Below are positions 29,067-41,840 of a stretch of DNA of 64,000 nucleotides, one piece after another. The position numbers and the translations under genes were made by a program. Location: positions 4,691,528-4,755,527 of the forward strand of contig NC_045140.1 of NCBI RefSeq assembly GCF_008831285.2, read 5' to 3'. The first letter of the stretch is position 1. Each line of letters starts with the position of its first letter. The notes under the pieces are model-generated. The model was not told where the DNA came from. It did not search any database and worked only from the letters and a program-made list of their open reading frames with translations. The stretch comes from Nymphaea colorata (Eukaryota; Streptophyta; Magnoliopsida; Nymphaeales; Nymphaeaceae).

Positions 29067-32049
29067 TCACTTCCGAGATTCGTGATCAGCTGGCCTCTTC
29101 TTTTCTCCAGGCACAAATCTCGGAAGTGTCAGCAGGGTATTCACTCTGCTGACACCCTCCAATGCCAGCCACTCATCTGTCTCCACTGAGACCCCCTCAC
29201 CATGCTTGCTGTCTTTCCTTGACATGCTTCTTGCCAGCTTATCTTGGCTTCTGTGTGATGGCGAGCCTTTAACTCCCTTAATCTGGTGTGCTGGAGAACC
29301 TGGAACTCCAGATTCTAGGGTAACCTCATTGCTGGCACGAACAGTGGAAGATCGTTCAAAGACTGGACTTGATGGCAGTTCCCCTCCCTCAATCCTGGCA
29401 TATTTTGAAGCCACTTCTACTGGCTCTGAAGCTGGTTCTCTTGGTTTTGTGTCCTCTTGAACTTTGGAATTCGACTTCAGGAAGAGACAGACAACAGCAC
29501 AGTCATCAACTTTAGATGTGGGGTATTTGAGCCTCCATGCTCTGACTGCAGACTCAACCAGAGATCTTGCAGCTGAAGAGCGGGCAGGAGCTGAAGCCAC
29601 AATGTCCACTACCTCCTTATTGGAGAGAACGTCCCATATCTATGAAAATACGCAATACATGATTATTGTAGCTCATAACCAAGAAAGGATTCTAACAGAC
29701 ACACAAGATACACAACTTTAACTTTAACATGTGCACACATGGCAGCGATCACAGAAGCCCAAACTTCACTAAAATCTGAAAACATTTCCAGGAACATGGG
29801 AATCCATGTTCACTTGCCAATCCAAACTGATGCAGCTACTTGACAGTACTTTGTCATGCAGATGCTTAAATGATTACAAAACATTATAAAATATCAGGAT
29901 AAGGCTTAACTACTTTAATTTTCATTTTCAGACAACAGAAAACACTTACCCCATCGGTAGCTAACACAACAAATTCGTCTCTTTCAGTGAGACGACGGTA
30001 GAATACTTCAGGAACAGAGATCAACCCAAAATCCTTTAGACAAAAATCACCAAATGCTCTTGCCATTGCCAAACCAGGGGAATCGCTATAAGGAAGCCAC
30101 ACACGAGCCACTTCTGGCTCATCATGCAGAGCAAAGACCCGTCCTTTACATCTCCGGATCCTCTCTTCTTCTCCTGAAAAAATGCTACACAGTCAAAATT
30201 TTATCATGGTTGGGGGAGATAGCAGGAGAGAGGGCAAGAGGCACACACTTGGAAGGTTGGGCTTGAGGTCCACTGTCAACTGCACAGCAGTTAGACTGTC
30301 ATCTTCATTCCTTGTGCCCAATACTGCCCTAGAATCACCAACATTGCCAATTACAAGATCTTGGCCCTGTATAAAATCAATTAGCACAGCGAGCACCATA
30401 AACCATCTCAACCATAAGATATCACATACGACTACACAAATAAACACAGGCAGGACCACATTCATTCTCTCAGACAAAAGTGCCAATGGAGATGCAAACA
30501 CCACAGACAAATACAACAGGGGTGCAGACAGACATGTGCAGAGATAGTGCAAGTGCATGCATGTGATTGTGGAAATATTCATTCGCTCCTAAACAAAATG
30601 TACCAAGATCCAGAATGCAACTTGATCCAACACCAGAATGGCAAATTTTCAAGCCATACTATCAGCTGACCAACTTGAGCAGGCACGAACAGAAAATGAG
30701 GCAGACAAGTTGGCATATAATAGGCTAATTCAGTTTCTACTTAAAAGAGCTTTCTTGAACAACAAAGGCAATTAAGCCCTTGTGGAACAGAAACTATCAT
30801 TCTGCTTATGGATCAGTACCATCATACTTAACATATAAAAAGCTTGGCCCCAAGCAAACCAAAACTAGCTTGCCAGTCCATGCAATAAAACTAAAAAATT
30901 CTCATAAATTAAAGTTTACCTGCTTGACCAACGTGACTGCTGTTGTTCCACTACAGAAACAATCAATGTCTGAGTGCAGTTTAAGCTCCTTATCCATCAC
31001 CTTGAAGGCCTTAAGAAATGACTCTTTGAGTGTCATAAAGATGTCTGGAAGCTTCTCCATCTCACTAAGATCAGTAGATGACCTTGGTTCCTCATCCATG
31101 CACAGAGAAGATGTCTCATCTGATGTCACGCTACCTGCTCTACTAATGCCATCACATAGACTATCATCATTGCCAATGTTAACCTGCCAGTGTGCACTGA
31201 GCTTAAATGGAAGAGAATCCCTCACTCTCTTGGCAACAAGATGACCGAAAGGACCATGGCCATCAAAAACTCCACAAAAAACAGTATCTGTTCTGGAACC
31301 AAAATTCTGAAGGCAGCCACAAAATGAAAATCAGACAACTTGACATGCAAATAGAGATTATGCTTACATGAAGAGCAGACAATACTAACGCTCCCACAAG
31401 GACAACGTTCTACTCTCCGTGCGTTGTGTGTGTGAGAGAGAAAATAAGGGTGATGAAGAATTTCAGGCACTATTTTGTCACCAAAACCAATCCACGGCTA
31501 CTCTATGATTTATTTTTATAGGAATAGGAGCTATCAGCTAGGTTTAATTGATTTAATTTATCTTAATTTTTTTTTCCATAAGAGAATCAGTTTATTTAAA
31601 AAAATTGTACAGGCATATACTGATTGCATTTGAAAACTGATTAAAAACTTATCGACCAAAGTATGGTCAGTGGTTATGCCCAAAAACAGGCAGTTTATTA
31701 TAAAAGCTAGATGAATTTACACACGTCAGATTAAACACTTCATTAATGGAAGTAAGTAATAGGGTAGAATTCTCAACATCAAAGCTATCTAAATTATGCA
31801 AAAGAAAGAACATACCTCCCAAACGATCATAGCGTCCTGATTCAAGCCCTTTCTCCCTTGCTGGGTGAACAAAGAAGCAACTTTGCTTGCTTCATTCAGA
31901 AACATCCGCCCTGGTATCTTAAGCAGCTGCTCCTCCCTCTTAGAATCAAAAGATGGGCCTCGCATCCCATTCTTTTTCTTCACCTTCTTATTCCTAGGAG
32001 TGTATGGAGGATAAGAACCACCCCCATCTGTCGACAAGCAGGACCCCAT
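29067..32049 (-). CDS. Protein phosphatase 2C (PP2C33-like), complete
   Basis: Metal-dependent Ser/Thr protein phosphatase. Five exons on the minus strand: 32049-31816, 31306-30920, 30366-30249, 30173-29950, 29639-29067; splice sites are GT..AG and phases close, giving 511 residues. The start MGSCLST is the family's usual N-terminus and carries a probable N-myristoylation Gly2 with Cys4 for palmitoylation, suggesting membrane attachment. Metal and catalytic motifs are intact: VFDGHG (Asp93), GNVGDSRAV (Asp218), VLATDG (Asp320), KVDDCA (Asp366-Asp367). GLAMARAFGDFCLKDFG is also typical. An acidic/Ser insert (about residues 125-170) and a polar tail after residue 380 are variable in the family. 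The frame is open upstream to an ATG at 32217, which would add 56 residues, but homologues begin at MGSC. Assignment to the PP2C33-like group (clade E) is from memory. Confidence 0.95.
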
Positions 32050-34270
32050 TCTGAGGGCCCTGATGATATTCAGTATGCAATCCAGACCAACCACACTGGC
32101 GAAACTCGGGTTTCCTGAAGACGGATCCGTTGGTACCAGTTGTGATGTCCCCAAAGTTATTCCCTCAATGCTCAAGTTGTTTCTCTTATCACCGTAAGAA
32201 GCCGCTGATTTGAGCATGAAGCTGCTTCTTGCTCAGATTCCTCAAGAATAGTTGAAGGCCACGTGGGAGGTTTCCTTCCACTCCAACAGCATGAACGAAC
32301 GAAACAGGTAAGTTGGTTCTGCAACCTCGATCTTGACCTTCTTTCTGCAAGGCCCAATAGAAAAATTAGAGAACTTTTCACTTGGTGACGGTGAGGAATA
32401 GTGATCGATCATATGCTTAACATGGATAACTAGAACCGTCCGAGTTATTCAATTCATCGCGCGCATAGTTCATGTATGAAGATTTAGGCAACACAATGTG
32501 AAAACAGGCCGGAATTATTAAATAAGACCAATTACACGGCACATTTCATTATGTGAAAAAACAGGCTCATGAGATCAACAAAATTTTGAAAGCTATATTT
32601 ACAACCAGAAAGTTCACAGAGGCGGTGAACTAGACTGGTATTTGAAGTTTCAAGACTGTATATTTCAGCGGAAAACGAGTAAACAAGTACAATATAGAAG
32701 TAAAAACCGAAAAAAAAATAGAAAAATGGAAAATGCTCGGGAAACTATGGGAGGCAGAAGAAAAACAGCAGAAATTTCAAAGCTGATGACGGAAAGCTTT
32801 CGAAACGGTAAGGAATGGAATACGAAGATTGCAGCACGGAATCCTTTTCGGTCTATAAAGAGATCAATGTTTCAAAGAACATCAGAACAAAGAAGAAATA
32901 TGTGAACGTAATCTTGTAGAAAACGAAATTAAGTCGAAACATGAAAAAGAAAAGAAAACTATAGATCTAAATGCAGAAAGGAAGATAAGAGGGATCCCTA
33001 TAATTTCTCCTTTTCTGGATGGTTGGAAACTAAAAATTCGAAATACAAAATAAGGTGAAGATGACACAAAATCTCCTTCCATAAAATAAACGGAAAACAT
33101 ACATATTATGCAAAGAAAAGGAAGGAGGCTAGTTGAAGAAGAACATATTCTCGATAAATGGAGGATCATATCGAAGCTCTTCCCGGACATGATTCTTTTT
33201 TTTTCTTAAATCCATATTTTACAAGATTCTTGCCCTATATGAAATCGCAGATACAGAAAACAATAACGAAATGAGGTTTTAAATCTTTTTTGTTTTCTTC
33301 CTTTGATCTCCCCTGCTGTTTATAGTCAGGATAATATGAAGAACACCTAGACTCTACAGAATTCTCCAAGAAATTCTCATTTTCGACTAACATGCGAATG
33401 GAGCGAAAAAAATCCTCTTCGCTTCGCTGGTTTTCGAAATCCTCAATCCACTTCCTTCCAAGATTTATCTCTGGAAAAGAACCACTAGCCTCGACCGACA
33501 CCAACAAAAACCAGAAAGAAACCGGAAAAAAAGACCGAGCATTTCCTTAAAAACTAAAAAACCTTCAATCCAAACCGAAACTTTCGATCAGACTGAAATA
33601 AAGAACGCACAATAAAATATAAAGAAACGACCTCTCTTTGCCAATCTTTTCCTTCTCTTTTCCCTCCTTTCGATCGTCACTTTCTACCAATCCATTCTCT
33701 CGCACGAATATTTTCTGGAAAGAGGAGCATGAACCAAACCTGATCCGATTCCCCGAGAAAAGACGAACAGAGAGAGGAAAGATCGATCAACGCGCAAAGA
33801 CTTCCTCCTGTCTCTGTCTTTTCTTCCCCGTTTCTCTATCCCTTTCGTCTCACCTATCGACGTCTCCGAACCTTGGCTTCTCAGAAGCTCAAAAGGTGGG
33901 TAGAGAAGAGGAAGCCCTCCCTTAGTAGCACCGAGTCCTTGACCGCGACCGTTTCTATGCCTTCTTGATCTTTGACTCCATTACGCGATACCTCAATCCA
34001 TCTCTATCGCCCTCTCTCTCTTTCCTCCTTTCCTCTCTCTCTCTCTCTCTCTCTCTCTGTTTCTTCGCCTTCTCTCTCTCTCGCTCTCTCTTCTTTCTGG
34101 TTTTCGTTTCCATTCTTCTTTCTTGGTTTTCTATTTGTGCTCCTCAAATTTTTCTTCTTTGTATCCTTTTTCTCCTGTTGACGTGGATGACCTTTGCTCT
34201 ATCCAGAGCAGAAATTCTCGCTCGCCGAGTTTTTTGGCGATTAAGCGCGGGGTTCTGGTTTTGATGGAGT
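32050..34270 (-). promoter_or_regulatory. Probable 5' leader (with intron) and promoter of the phosphatase gene
   Basis: No coding exon is seen. On the minus strand a good acceptor (TTGCAG ending at 32345) and a good donor (ATAG/GTGAGA at 33853) could bound a 5' UTR intron of about 1.5 kb, leaving a GA-rich leader exon near 33854-34100. (CT)n tracts at 34012-34095 read as GAGA on the transcribed strand. Short upstream frames start at 32217 (in frame with the protein) and 32381 (other frame). This is inferred from splice-site quality and composition. Confidence 0.35.
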
Positions 34271-34299
34271 CAGGTTATGACAGCTGCGCCCTTCGTTTT

Positions 34300-35073
34300 G
34301 TCTCGGGAAAATATCGGCAAAAAAAAGAATCCAAAAGAATGCGGTTGGAAAATATCGGCAAATAGTCAGAATCGAAAAGAATGCAGTTTACTTTTATTTA
34401 TTTCGTCTCATTTTAAAGTTAAAAACACGAAAAAATCGAAAAAAATATCAGTATATATTGAAGTTAGGCTCTTCATGGATGTCTCCAATTTAAGAGGCAC
34501 TAGTATATAACAAATTAAATTATGTTTTACGTCTTTAATAGTAAAGAGAAAATCAAATAAATGTCTTTACGAGTAATTTTTAAACGAAATTTAATACAAT
34601 TGAAATATCAAAACGTCAAAGATTTAAAATTAAATGTGAAAGATTTGCAATAAGAAAAGCAAATTTTAAATGGCAATTGACATGTGACGAGTGGGTCGTA
34701 AGAATAGAAAAATGAAAAGTGCGAGACTACGGCACAAATTTCAATTTTGGTGATTCTGTCGTCTAAATTTTGATTGGTGCTGTCCTCATACGGTCAGGAT
34801 TGTTTTTTAAGTAAAATTTAAAAAAGCATATAAAAATCTTTGAACATGGGATTCCATGGAATCAAAAAAGTCAAAAAGTTTTGAGGTGGCTTTCTTCGTT
34901 AGCGTGTGGAAACTGCCCCTACTTTGTCGAAAAAAAAAAAATTAACTTTTTAAATTTATAATCCAATTGGACACTTCTTCTCTAGATCTTTTAGAAAAAC
35001 TTATTTATGTAGATACCCCGATATAAAAAAAAAAAATTGTTCTTCAAAACTGATCACATTGCGAATCATGCTA

Positions 35074-35075
<2 letters not shown>
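34300..35075. other. Intergenic, AT-rich, no gene seen
   Basis: Poly-A runs and no exon signal. Confidence 0.6.

Positions 35076-35077
<2 letters not shown>

Positions 35078-35158
<81 letters not shown>
35078..35158. repeat. (TA)n(GA)n compound microsatellite
   Basis: A long TA tract (about 53 bp) followed by about 27 bp of GA. Downstream (35195-35480) lie degenerate GACTCG/GAGTTG words resembling family C interiors. Confidence 0.9.
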
Positions 35159-35975
35159 ATACCGTGGTTCATTAAAATTTATAAGTTTGGTTCATAATTG
35201 GCTGATTGGTTGAGTTGGCTCAAGAATCACCAGAGTTAGCTCGGATCGATAAAAAAAGCTGACCACGGGTCAAAGTTGTACCGACTTGCCCTTGACTCGC
35301 CCCTTAGTCGATTCCAATTACCCTTAACTCAGCCTGAGTTGCCCCTGACTCGGCCTGACTCGACTATGACTCGCTCAATTTAGGTTATTTAAAACTCGAC
35401 GGAGTTGACGAGTCAACCAATCAACTCGCTGACCCAACCCAATCATCTGCTATCTGGTGACCGAATCCGAGTCACAGGTTTGCCAATTATGATTTGCTTT
35501 CCTACGTTTTTCTCTTAAAGCATAGAAATAAGAATAGCTACAAAAATATGAAATGGCATTTTTTTCTCTAATGAAATAGCTGGAAGGATTCTTGTTGGAG
35601 TTATTTTTTAGGTAGGATGACCAAAGGGCACATGGCTCAAAAGGCCGAAAAGTGATAGGAAAATGCTAACGTCTTTTTGACTCATATTCTAAAGTTTGGC
35701 CGATATGGAGAAAAAAAAAACCCTAAAATGTGTGAACAAAAATCCCATCCACTTGACTGGAGAACTTAGACTTAGGACTTCAAATGCCAAATTTTCCCAG
35801 TTCTACAACTGTCAGTTGAAAAATATGTCTTTGTCCTGTCTTTCCCAACACAATGAATTCATGCTAAAGATTTCCTTATTTCTTAGTTAGAATGTTGAAG
35901 ATAACAACATCCAAGAAAGTGTCTTTATTTTTTGCTTTCATTTCAAACATGGACATCGGAAAGGCAGTTCCTTCG

Positions 35976-36110
35976 GGGTTGTTTGGTAGTTTGATCATTA
36001 CGTGAGTGTTACATAAACCTACCTTCAAGATTGTAATAGATTCATGAAACATTAGTGTTCATGAATCTACTTTGTTTGTTTTCTGAAATGTTCCATTTTC
36101 CAAACAACCC
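35976..36110. mobile_element. Tourist-like MITE
   Basis: The 135-bp block is bounded by GGGTTGTTTGG and its inverse CCAAACAACCC. It contains an internal self-complementary core (GATTCATGAAACATTAGTGTTCATGAATC). Termini of this type are typical of PIF/Harbinger-derived Tourist MITEs, which duplicate 3 bp; the flanks here do not show a clear triplet. Related cores lie at 23026 and 57550. Confidence 0.6.
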
Positions 36111-37847
36111 ATTTTGGATCAAACATGGTGATCTAAAGTTTTATGCATGGGAATGATTGAGAACAATTTATATTTTCATGACCTTGAAAAATATTGATCG
36201 AGACAGAACATCTTCAGGTCCTGAAATTACATTAATGCCCTTGAGAATAATAAAGGCCATTTTTTATTCATTTTCCAATATATATATATATATATAAAAA
36301 CATGTGCTGCTAGCTTGCTTCTATGGCTGACTTCTCCATTTTGAACACAAAAAAAGGAAAAAAACAGAAATCCTCTGAGAGAAATCCGATTTCATGAGTT
36401 GGAAAAGTAACACTATCAATCTCAAAATCTTCATAGAACTCAATCTGTACATAAAATTTTCAACATTATTTTAAATACATAGATTTAGATATTGTAGATC
36501 TTGTATGTGTATGTGTGTCAAGCCGCTTTAAATTCATTGAGTAATATGTGCATTTAATCTTAATATGCTTGCATTGTCCTTGAGTGGTTGAGGGTGATTT
36601 GCTTCATCTTATGGTGCCGAATGATTGAGGCATTCATCGTTGTAAGTGGAATGCCGTAATAAATAACATGTTCCAACTAATGCTGGGTATCAAATGTGTA
36701 AAAGATATTCCACCATCGTAGGTAGAATGCCTTAACCATCGTTCATTGCACTTTGACTTTAAAAACTTGGAGGTTCCTAGCTGAAATTTTGGCCTCCAAT
36801 TTTATACTTAAAATAAAGTCAAAGACAGTCAGATCACCTCTTACCCACTTACCCTGCTTTGCTCGATTTTAATGTCAAAAAGTGAAAGAAAAAAGTTTTA
36901 AAGAGCGTTTGGATGTCATTATAAAAAAAATTAGTTTTTAAAAAAGTTTTGTGGAAACCTGGTTAAAAACAAACACAGTTTTGTAAACTTGGTTTGGATG
37001 ACAAGTGAAAAATTTGGTTTAAAAGCAAAAATTAGTCTTACCAGAAAAAATTGCCTCCACTTAGGTTTTTTCCGGCCCTTTACGAAAACCAGGTTTTGGC
37101 AAATCCCAATTTTAACACCATCTAAACATTCCTGAAATGATGTTTTGAGAAAAAAAAAAAGAAAAAAACCCTGGTTTTAGGTTCTCATCCACACACTCCC
37201 TTCAATTTTCTTATATGGTAAAAAATGAGTTCTTCCAGTACCTAAGTTTTTTTATACCAAGGCTTGTCATTTATAAACCTTATACATATATATATATATA
37301 TAACACTTAGCGTAAAAGAAAATTGCTCAAATTGAGGGACCAAATTGATCACTTGAAACCCAAGAAATTTATGGATGAGATCAAATTAGAATTTTATTCT
37401 TTTCATCTCAAATATCCAAAAATAAATACAAAATAAAAACAAATAAAATTTTAAAAAATATGACATGTGTCGCAGTTGAATCAGAAATTGTATTGAGTTG
37501 AGGTCTGAATCGGCAGATTCACGTAGATTCATCCTCATTTCTCCACTTCCCCAATTTCTCTCTATAAAATGCATGTTGGGGAGATTTACAACCCACCTCC
37601 CAAAAAAGACTTGCAATGTTTATACTTTCATTCAAGCCTTTTTTTTTTTTACACCTGTGTATGTTTTATACGTTCTCTCTCTCTCTTTTTTTTTTTTGAA
37701 GAAACAACTTTTTTTTTATCTTTGAACAAAAAAATATATAGTTTGTAGAATTTCATATACCTGGTTAGAAAGGTTTGCTTAAAATATTTAAAGCTAAAGA
37801 GGACGTCATCAGCTCGAGATCTATCATACAAAAATTGACGACATAAT
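36111..37847. other. Intergenic, AT-rich, no gene seen
   Basis: T and A runs, a TA tract at 37285-37301 and a TC run near 37675-37686. No exon is supported. Confidence 0.6.
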
Positions 37848-38006
37848 GCAACCGGACGGCAAGGTGGCTCATGAAAAAAGGTCTGGGTTTTGAATCTCCA
37901 TAGTTGATGTCATACTTTGGCCCACCATTCTAGTAAACTGCAGGAGGAATGAGTGGGGTTTCAATCGCTCACTCAGTGGTGGGGTTATCTCCCATTCACT
38001 CGGATG
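37848..38006 (+). mobile_element. Possible tRNA-derived SINE fragment
   Basis: CAACCGGACGGCAAGGTGGC is followed about 35 bp later by GGGTTTTGAATCTCC, an arrangement like degenerate box A and box B of plant SINEs. Its right side abuts the family A MITE at 38007. No tail or target duplication was identified. Confidence 0.3.
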
Positions 38007-38205
38007 CAGGAGCAGAGCCATAAATTTTTCATGAAGGGAGACTAAATGAAAGTTTCTAAATTTTGACATGGGTCGAAATATCATTTTTCAAAATTTTTAT
38101 ATAGAACAAGTAAAATTTTCTAAAATTTACATGTAATTTTTTTTTAAAAAAATTTGAGGTGGGGTCAGGGCCCATGCAGGCCCCCCTTGACTCCGCCCCG
38201 GCCTG
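38007..38205. mobile_element. hAT-like MITE, family A
   Basis: Left end CAGGAGCAGAGCCA; right end GACTCCGCCCCGGCCTG, inverted and with a small indel. The interior shares CATGTAATTTTTTTTT and GGGGTCAGGGCCCATGC with the copy at 43970. The 8-bp target duplication is no longer recognisable. Confidence 0.6.
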
Positions 38206-38948
38206 AATGTAAAGAGACCTAACCTACCACAAAGCCGGACTTCTGTTCAACTAACCACACAAACAATAGTTTTGGTCTCTTCCACCCAAAAGAAAAAAAG
38301 TTGGTATAAAATTTAAAAAAATCCCAGAAATATCTATTTAAATGGCTAAAAAGTCCCAATCTGGATCCACCCCAAATGCTAGGAGCAAATCCACCCAGAG
38401 AAGCATACAAGGTGTGAAAAAGGAACATAAAATATCTAATATATAGACACAAGTGTCAACTTCATTGTAGTGATCACTAAAAATAATTCAATTATATATG
38501 TACCAATTTTTGCCATGAAATTATGCGGTCCATATTATTGCAATTTTGTTTGGGCCTCATGATCCCCACTTGGTAGTCCATCCAAAGAATGAAGATCACC
38601 CAACTGAGTTGTAAAGCTTCAACATGCAAGTCCCTTTCCATGAGATCCAGTTGTTAGTATAGATGCCAACAATGCAAGAAAATTGGCGCGGTCCCTTAGA
38701 AATCAAACACAAGGAACTCAAAAGGAATCTACTTTCTCTAAATTCTGTGATTTTTTTTTTCGCGTAATCAAGAAAATCATTTCTATTTCGGCAGCGAATC
38801 CGAGAGCTCAATCATCCATTGCCAATTGTCTCTCATGGTATACGTAAACCTTTGTTGAAAATGTCACGCCATCGAATAAATCCCGCAATAGAAGCCAGAC
38901 ACGTCAAGTAATGAACTCTTGATATCTGCCAGCTTCACTGCCTCGGAC

Positions 38949-39118
38949 CAATGGCGGAGCCACATGGTGAGTTGCTCACATCAGTTTCTCTCTTTTTTTT
39001 CTAAATAAGCATATTTAAACATTTATCCTTTTATATATATATATATAAAAGTGCCCCATCAGATATGAATATTTTTAAAGGAGTGTCCTTCCAGCCAATT
39101 TTTCTGGCCCCGTCACTG
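38949..39118. mobile_element. MITE, family B
   Basis: Left end CAATGGCGGAGCCACATGG and right end TGGCCCCGTCACTG are inverted with few mismatches over about 170 bp. The interior is a TA tract. It resembles the element at 8966-9238. Confidence 0.5.
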
Positions 39119-39701
39119 CCCGAGAGCCACTTTGCCGGCTGCCTAAGAGGTCAGCTCACAGCTGGTTGAGGAAATGCTGGTGTTTTAATATTGCAAAGAT
39201 GTGGACTCTCTATGAAACCATGGACACCAGATATTTACAGGGTGTTTGATTAAAAAAGTAGTTCTTATGGGACACTTTTTATGGATCACAAAGAGCCAGA
39301 AATTTTAAGTGAGATGGGGCACATTTATGTAAACTTGTAACAGATATGAGACAAAAAAAAAACACTATTTTTATATCTTTATATGTACAAGTAAAGAATT
39401 TTGGTATGTCAGGCTAAGTTTCAGGTGGTTCTACTCCTGCCCGAGTAGAACTTTCTCTTGTTAAAGCATGTTACGTCAACCGACCAACCAAATAATTGTT
39501 AAAATGTGTGTTTGATAGCCTTTTATGTGAGACCCACAACCTCATACGGAATTTACCATTATGTAAAAACGAAGATTTGAGATACTCATATCTTGCCAAA
39601 ACCTCATATCCAAGATCCAATGGGAGGCGGGTCTGACATTAAATCCACAGCTTCGAGATCCAAATGTTCCCTCTTAGTGTTTGTTTGCATGTCATGATAA
39701 C

Positions 39702-39890
39702 CAGGGGCAGAGCCAAGATTTTTTTTTGTGGCATGACAAATGGAAACTGAGTTTTGTGGGTTGGATTTGGATAGGGCTAAACTGAACTCACATTCAAAAA
39801 ATACATAAAAGGCAAAAAAAAAAATTTAATTTTTACACTGTAATTTTTTTTTTTATTTGGTGGGGGTGGGGCCATGACCTAGGCGGTTCA
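39702..39890. mobile_element. Family A MITE, right end lost
   Basis: The left terminus CAGGGGCAGAGCCAAGA is well preserved. The interior ends in GGGGTGGGGCCATGACC, after which no inverted terminus is found. Confidence 0.5.
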
Positions 39891-39899
39891 ATTTTCATG

Positions 39900-41450
39900 T
39901 AAACTATGAGTCTTAGAGTCTTGCAAAGACTAAGATATCATGTCCGTCTCGAGTGTGCGATCTAAATCTATCAAACAAACCCTAAAGATTTTTGACATAT
40001 TTTGTGTTTACCATCTATTTTCCTTTTGACATTTCTTCGGATGAATAAAAGGTTAACAACCTACTGCTCGAATAAGACTTGAAAGCCCCTCATTCCCCCT
40101 ACCTCCTCGGTCCTAAGTTGCATCCAAACCTTAGAGGGATACAGTACACTCGGCTTTTATGGTCTAAGAGAAGAAACTATAAGCCAAGTGCAAGTACCAT
40201 CAGTTTCCTACTTTTACTATTAAGAAGTCAAAGCACTGCTCAAGTTATGGTTAGAACGGCAAAATGGATTTCATCTCTAAAAATTCTTTGTCCTCTTTTT
40301 ATTATTAAGGCTTGATATTTCAACAAGATCTTAGATTTAGATTCCCCGTTTTGTTATTTAGCTGTCTAGCTCTTAACCATTTGCATCTGCTAATGCAATC
40401 TCGATCTCATCTCTCTCTCCAATTATGTTTAAATTGTGCTTCTCAATCACAGAGTGAGTTCGTACTCATTGCTCAATAATGTTTTACCTTTTATGAATAA
40501 AAAAGGTAGACCTGAGCATCAACCCGGTCCGGCCCGATTAAAGAGTCGGTATGAGTGAGATGTGAGGGGGTATGTTTTGTCCCATGTTTGGTGAATTGAA
40601 TTTTTTTTTTTTTTTTTTTTATCTCGGTTCCAAAGAAAGCCCACTTGACATGTGAGATATCCTGTAAGCCGAATCATCTCACCATCATGTTCAATAATCG
40701 GTCACTCATTCAAAAATGCCATGTTTAGTGTTTCATATTTTTTACAAATAAACTAAACAATTTTCTTATTTTAATTATACACAAACATATTTAATTATTT
40801 TTTAAAGCATAATTTTACTTATATTTTTAACCGACCCACCGAATTTATGCGTCTCACAACTGAGCTACCGCTTCTTAGATCCATCTACAAGCGCATAGAA
40901 GCAAATGGATCGAACACTTGAAAAAGTAATTTTTACAAGAACTTGGATCAAAAGGGGCAAAGTTCGGCTTGTAATAGACTTGAAGAGGTGTAGCACAGTT
41001 TCCACCGTATCGAACAGTCAGCAATGAAGGGAGGATGACCGGAAGCATTGACCCAAAAGTCTTAACAAGATTCCTAGCTTATGGTCATGTACTACGGGCT
41101 TGACCCAAGACTTCCAAACAAATTAGGTGGAAATTCCAACAAGGCTCAAGAAATAAATGCGGCTTATGTCAGAATGAAGGCGCAACAAATGGGGTAAGAG
41201 TTGGTAGGCGGTCGGTCTTCATTTCAAGTTTTCGGTATCAACTTTCTATGCGGTAAAAGATGAGCAATAATGATATACGTGTTGAAGAATAGCTGGGTGT
41301 CATTCCGATGTACAAAAAACAAATCTAGTACATTACCGGTATAGGTGGGGGTTTCGGTTTTCTTGGTGGACGTAAGATGAAATACTTGTCTTGCTTAACC
41401 AATTATGCCAGAGTAAAGAAATAATAAGGTACACTACTATGAAAATTGGT
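39900..41450. other. Intergenic, no gene seen
   Basis: A poly-T run of about 23 lies at 40598-40620. A stretch at 40900-41430 is less AT-rich but contains no frame with recognised protein similarity. Confidence 0.55.
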
Positions 41451-41458
41451 TGCTTGTA

Positions 41459-41840
41459 GGGCTGCACAATGAGTTGTGCCAGCTCAAGCTCCACTCGAAC
41501 TTGACTTGTTGTTTATAAACGAGTTGAACTCAAGTTCAAATGCATATTGGAAATGTTAAACGAGTTGAGTTCGAGTTGTAAGAACTCGATTTGATTAGAT
41601 TACACAATGAATATTGAATTATAATAAAAAATAATTAAACAAGTAACAACTAAACGAGTTAATCAAGTTAAACGAGTAAAAAAAAACGAGAAATGCTTAA
41701 CATAAATTGAGTTAAACGAGTGGAGTTCAAGCCCAACATTGTATCATTAAGTTGAGCTCGACTTGAGTTCTAGCTTGAGCTTTCTGAGTTGAGTCGAGCT
41801 CAACTCCAGCTCGCGCTTGACTCGCCGTGTGCAGCCTTAG
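41459..41840. mobile_element. Non-autonomous DNA element, family C
   Basis: Left end AGGGCTGCACAATGAG and right end GTGTGCAGCCTTAG are inverted. The interior consists of degenerate GAGTTGAGCTCGA words as in the copy at 19475. No clear target duplication remains. Confidence 0.55.

Noticed and set aside
29206-29460. Plus-strand frame in the phosphatase region
   Set aside because: Antisense shadow of the last PP2C exon.
33972-34264. Ser-Leu-rich frames
   Set aside because: Translation of (CT)n tracts in the likely phosphatase leader.
39960-39990. AAACCCTAAA word, like the plant telomere repeat
   Set aside because: Single occurrence; also seen once near 35716. No array.
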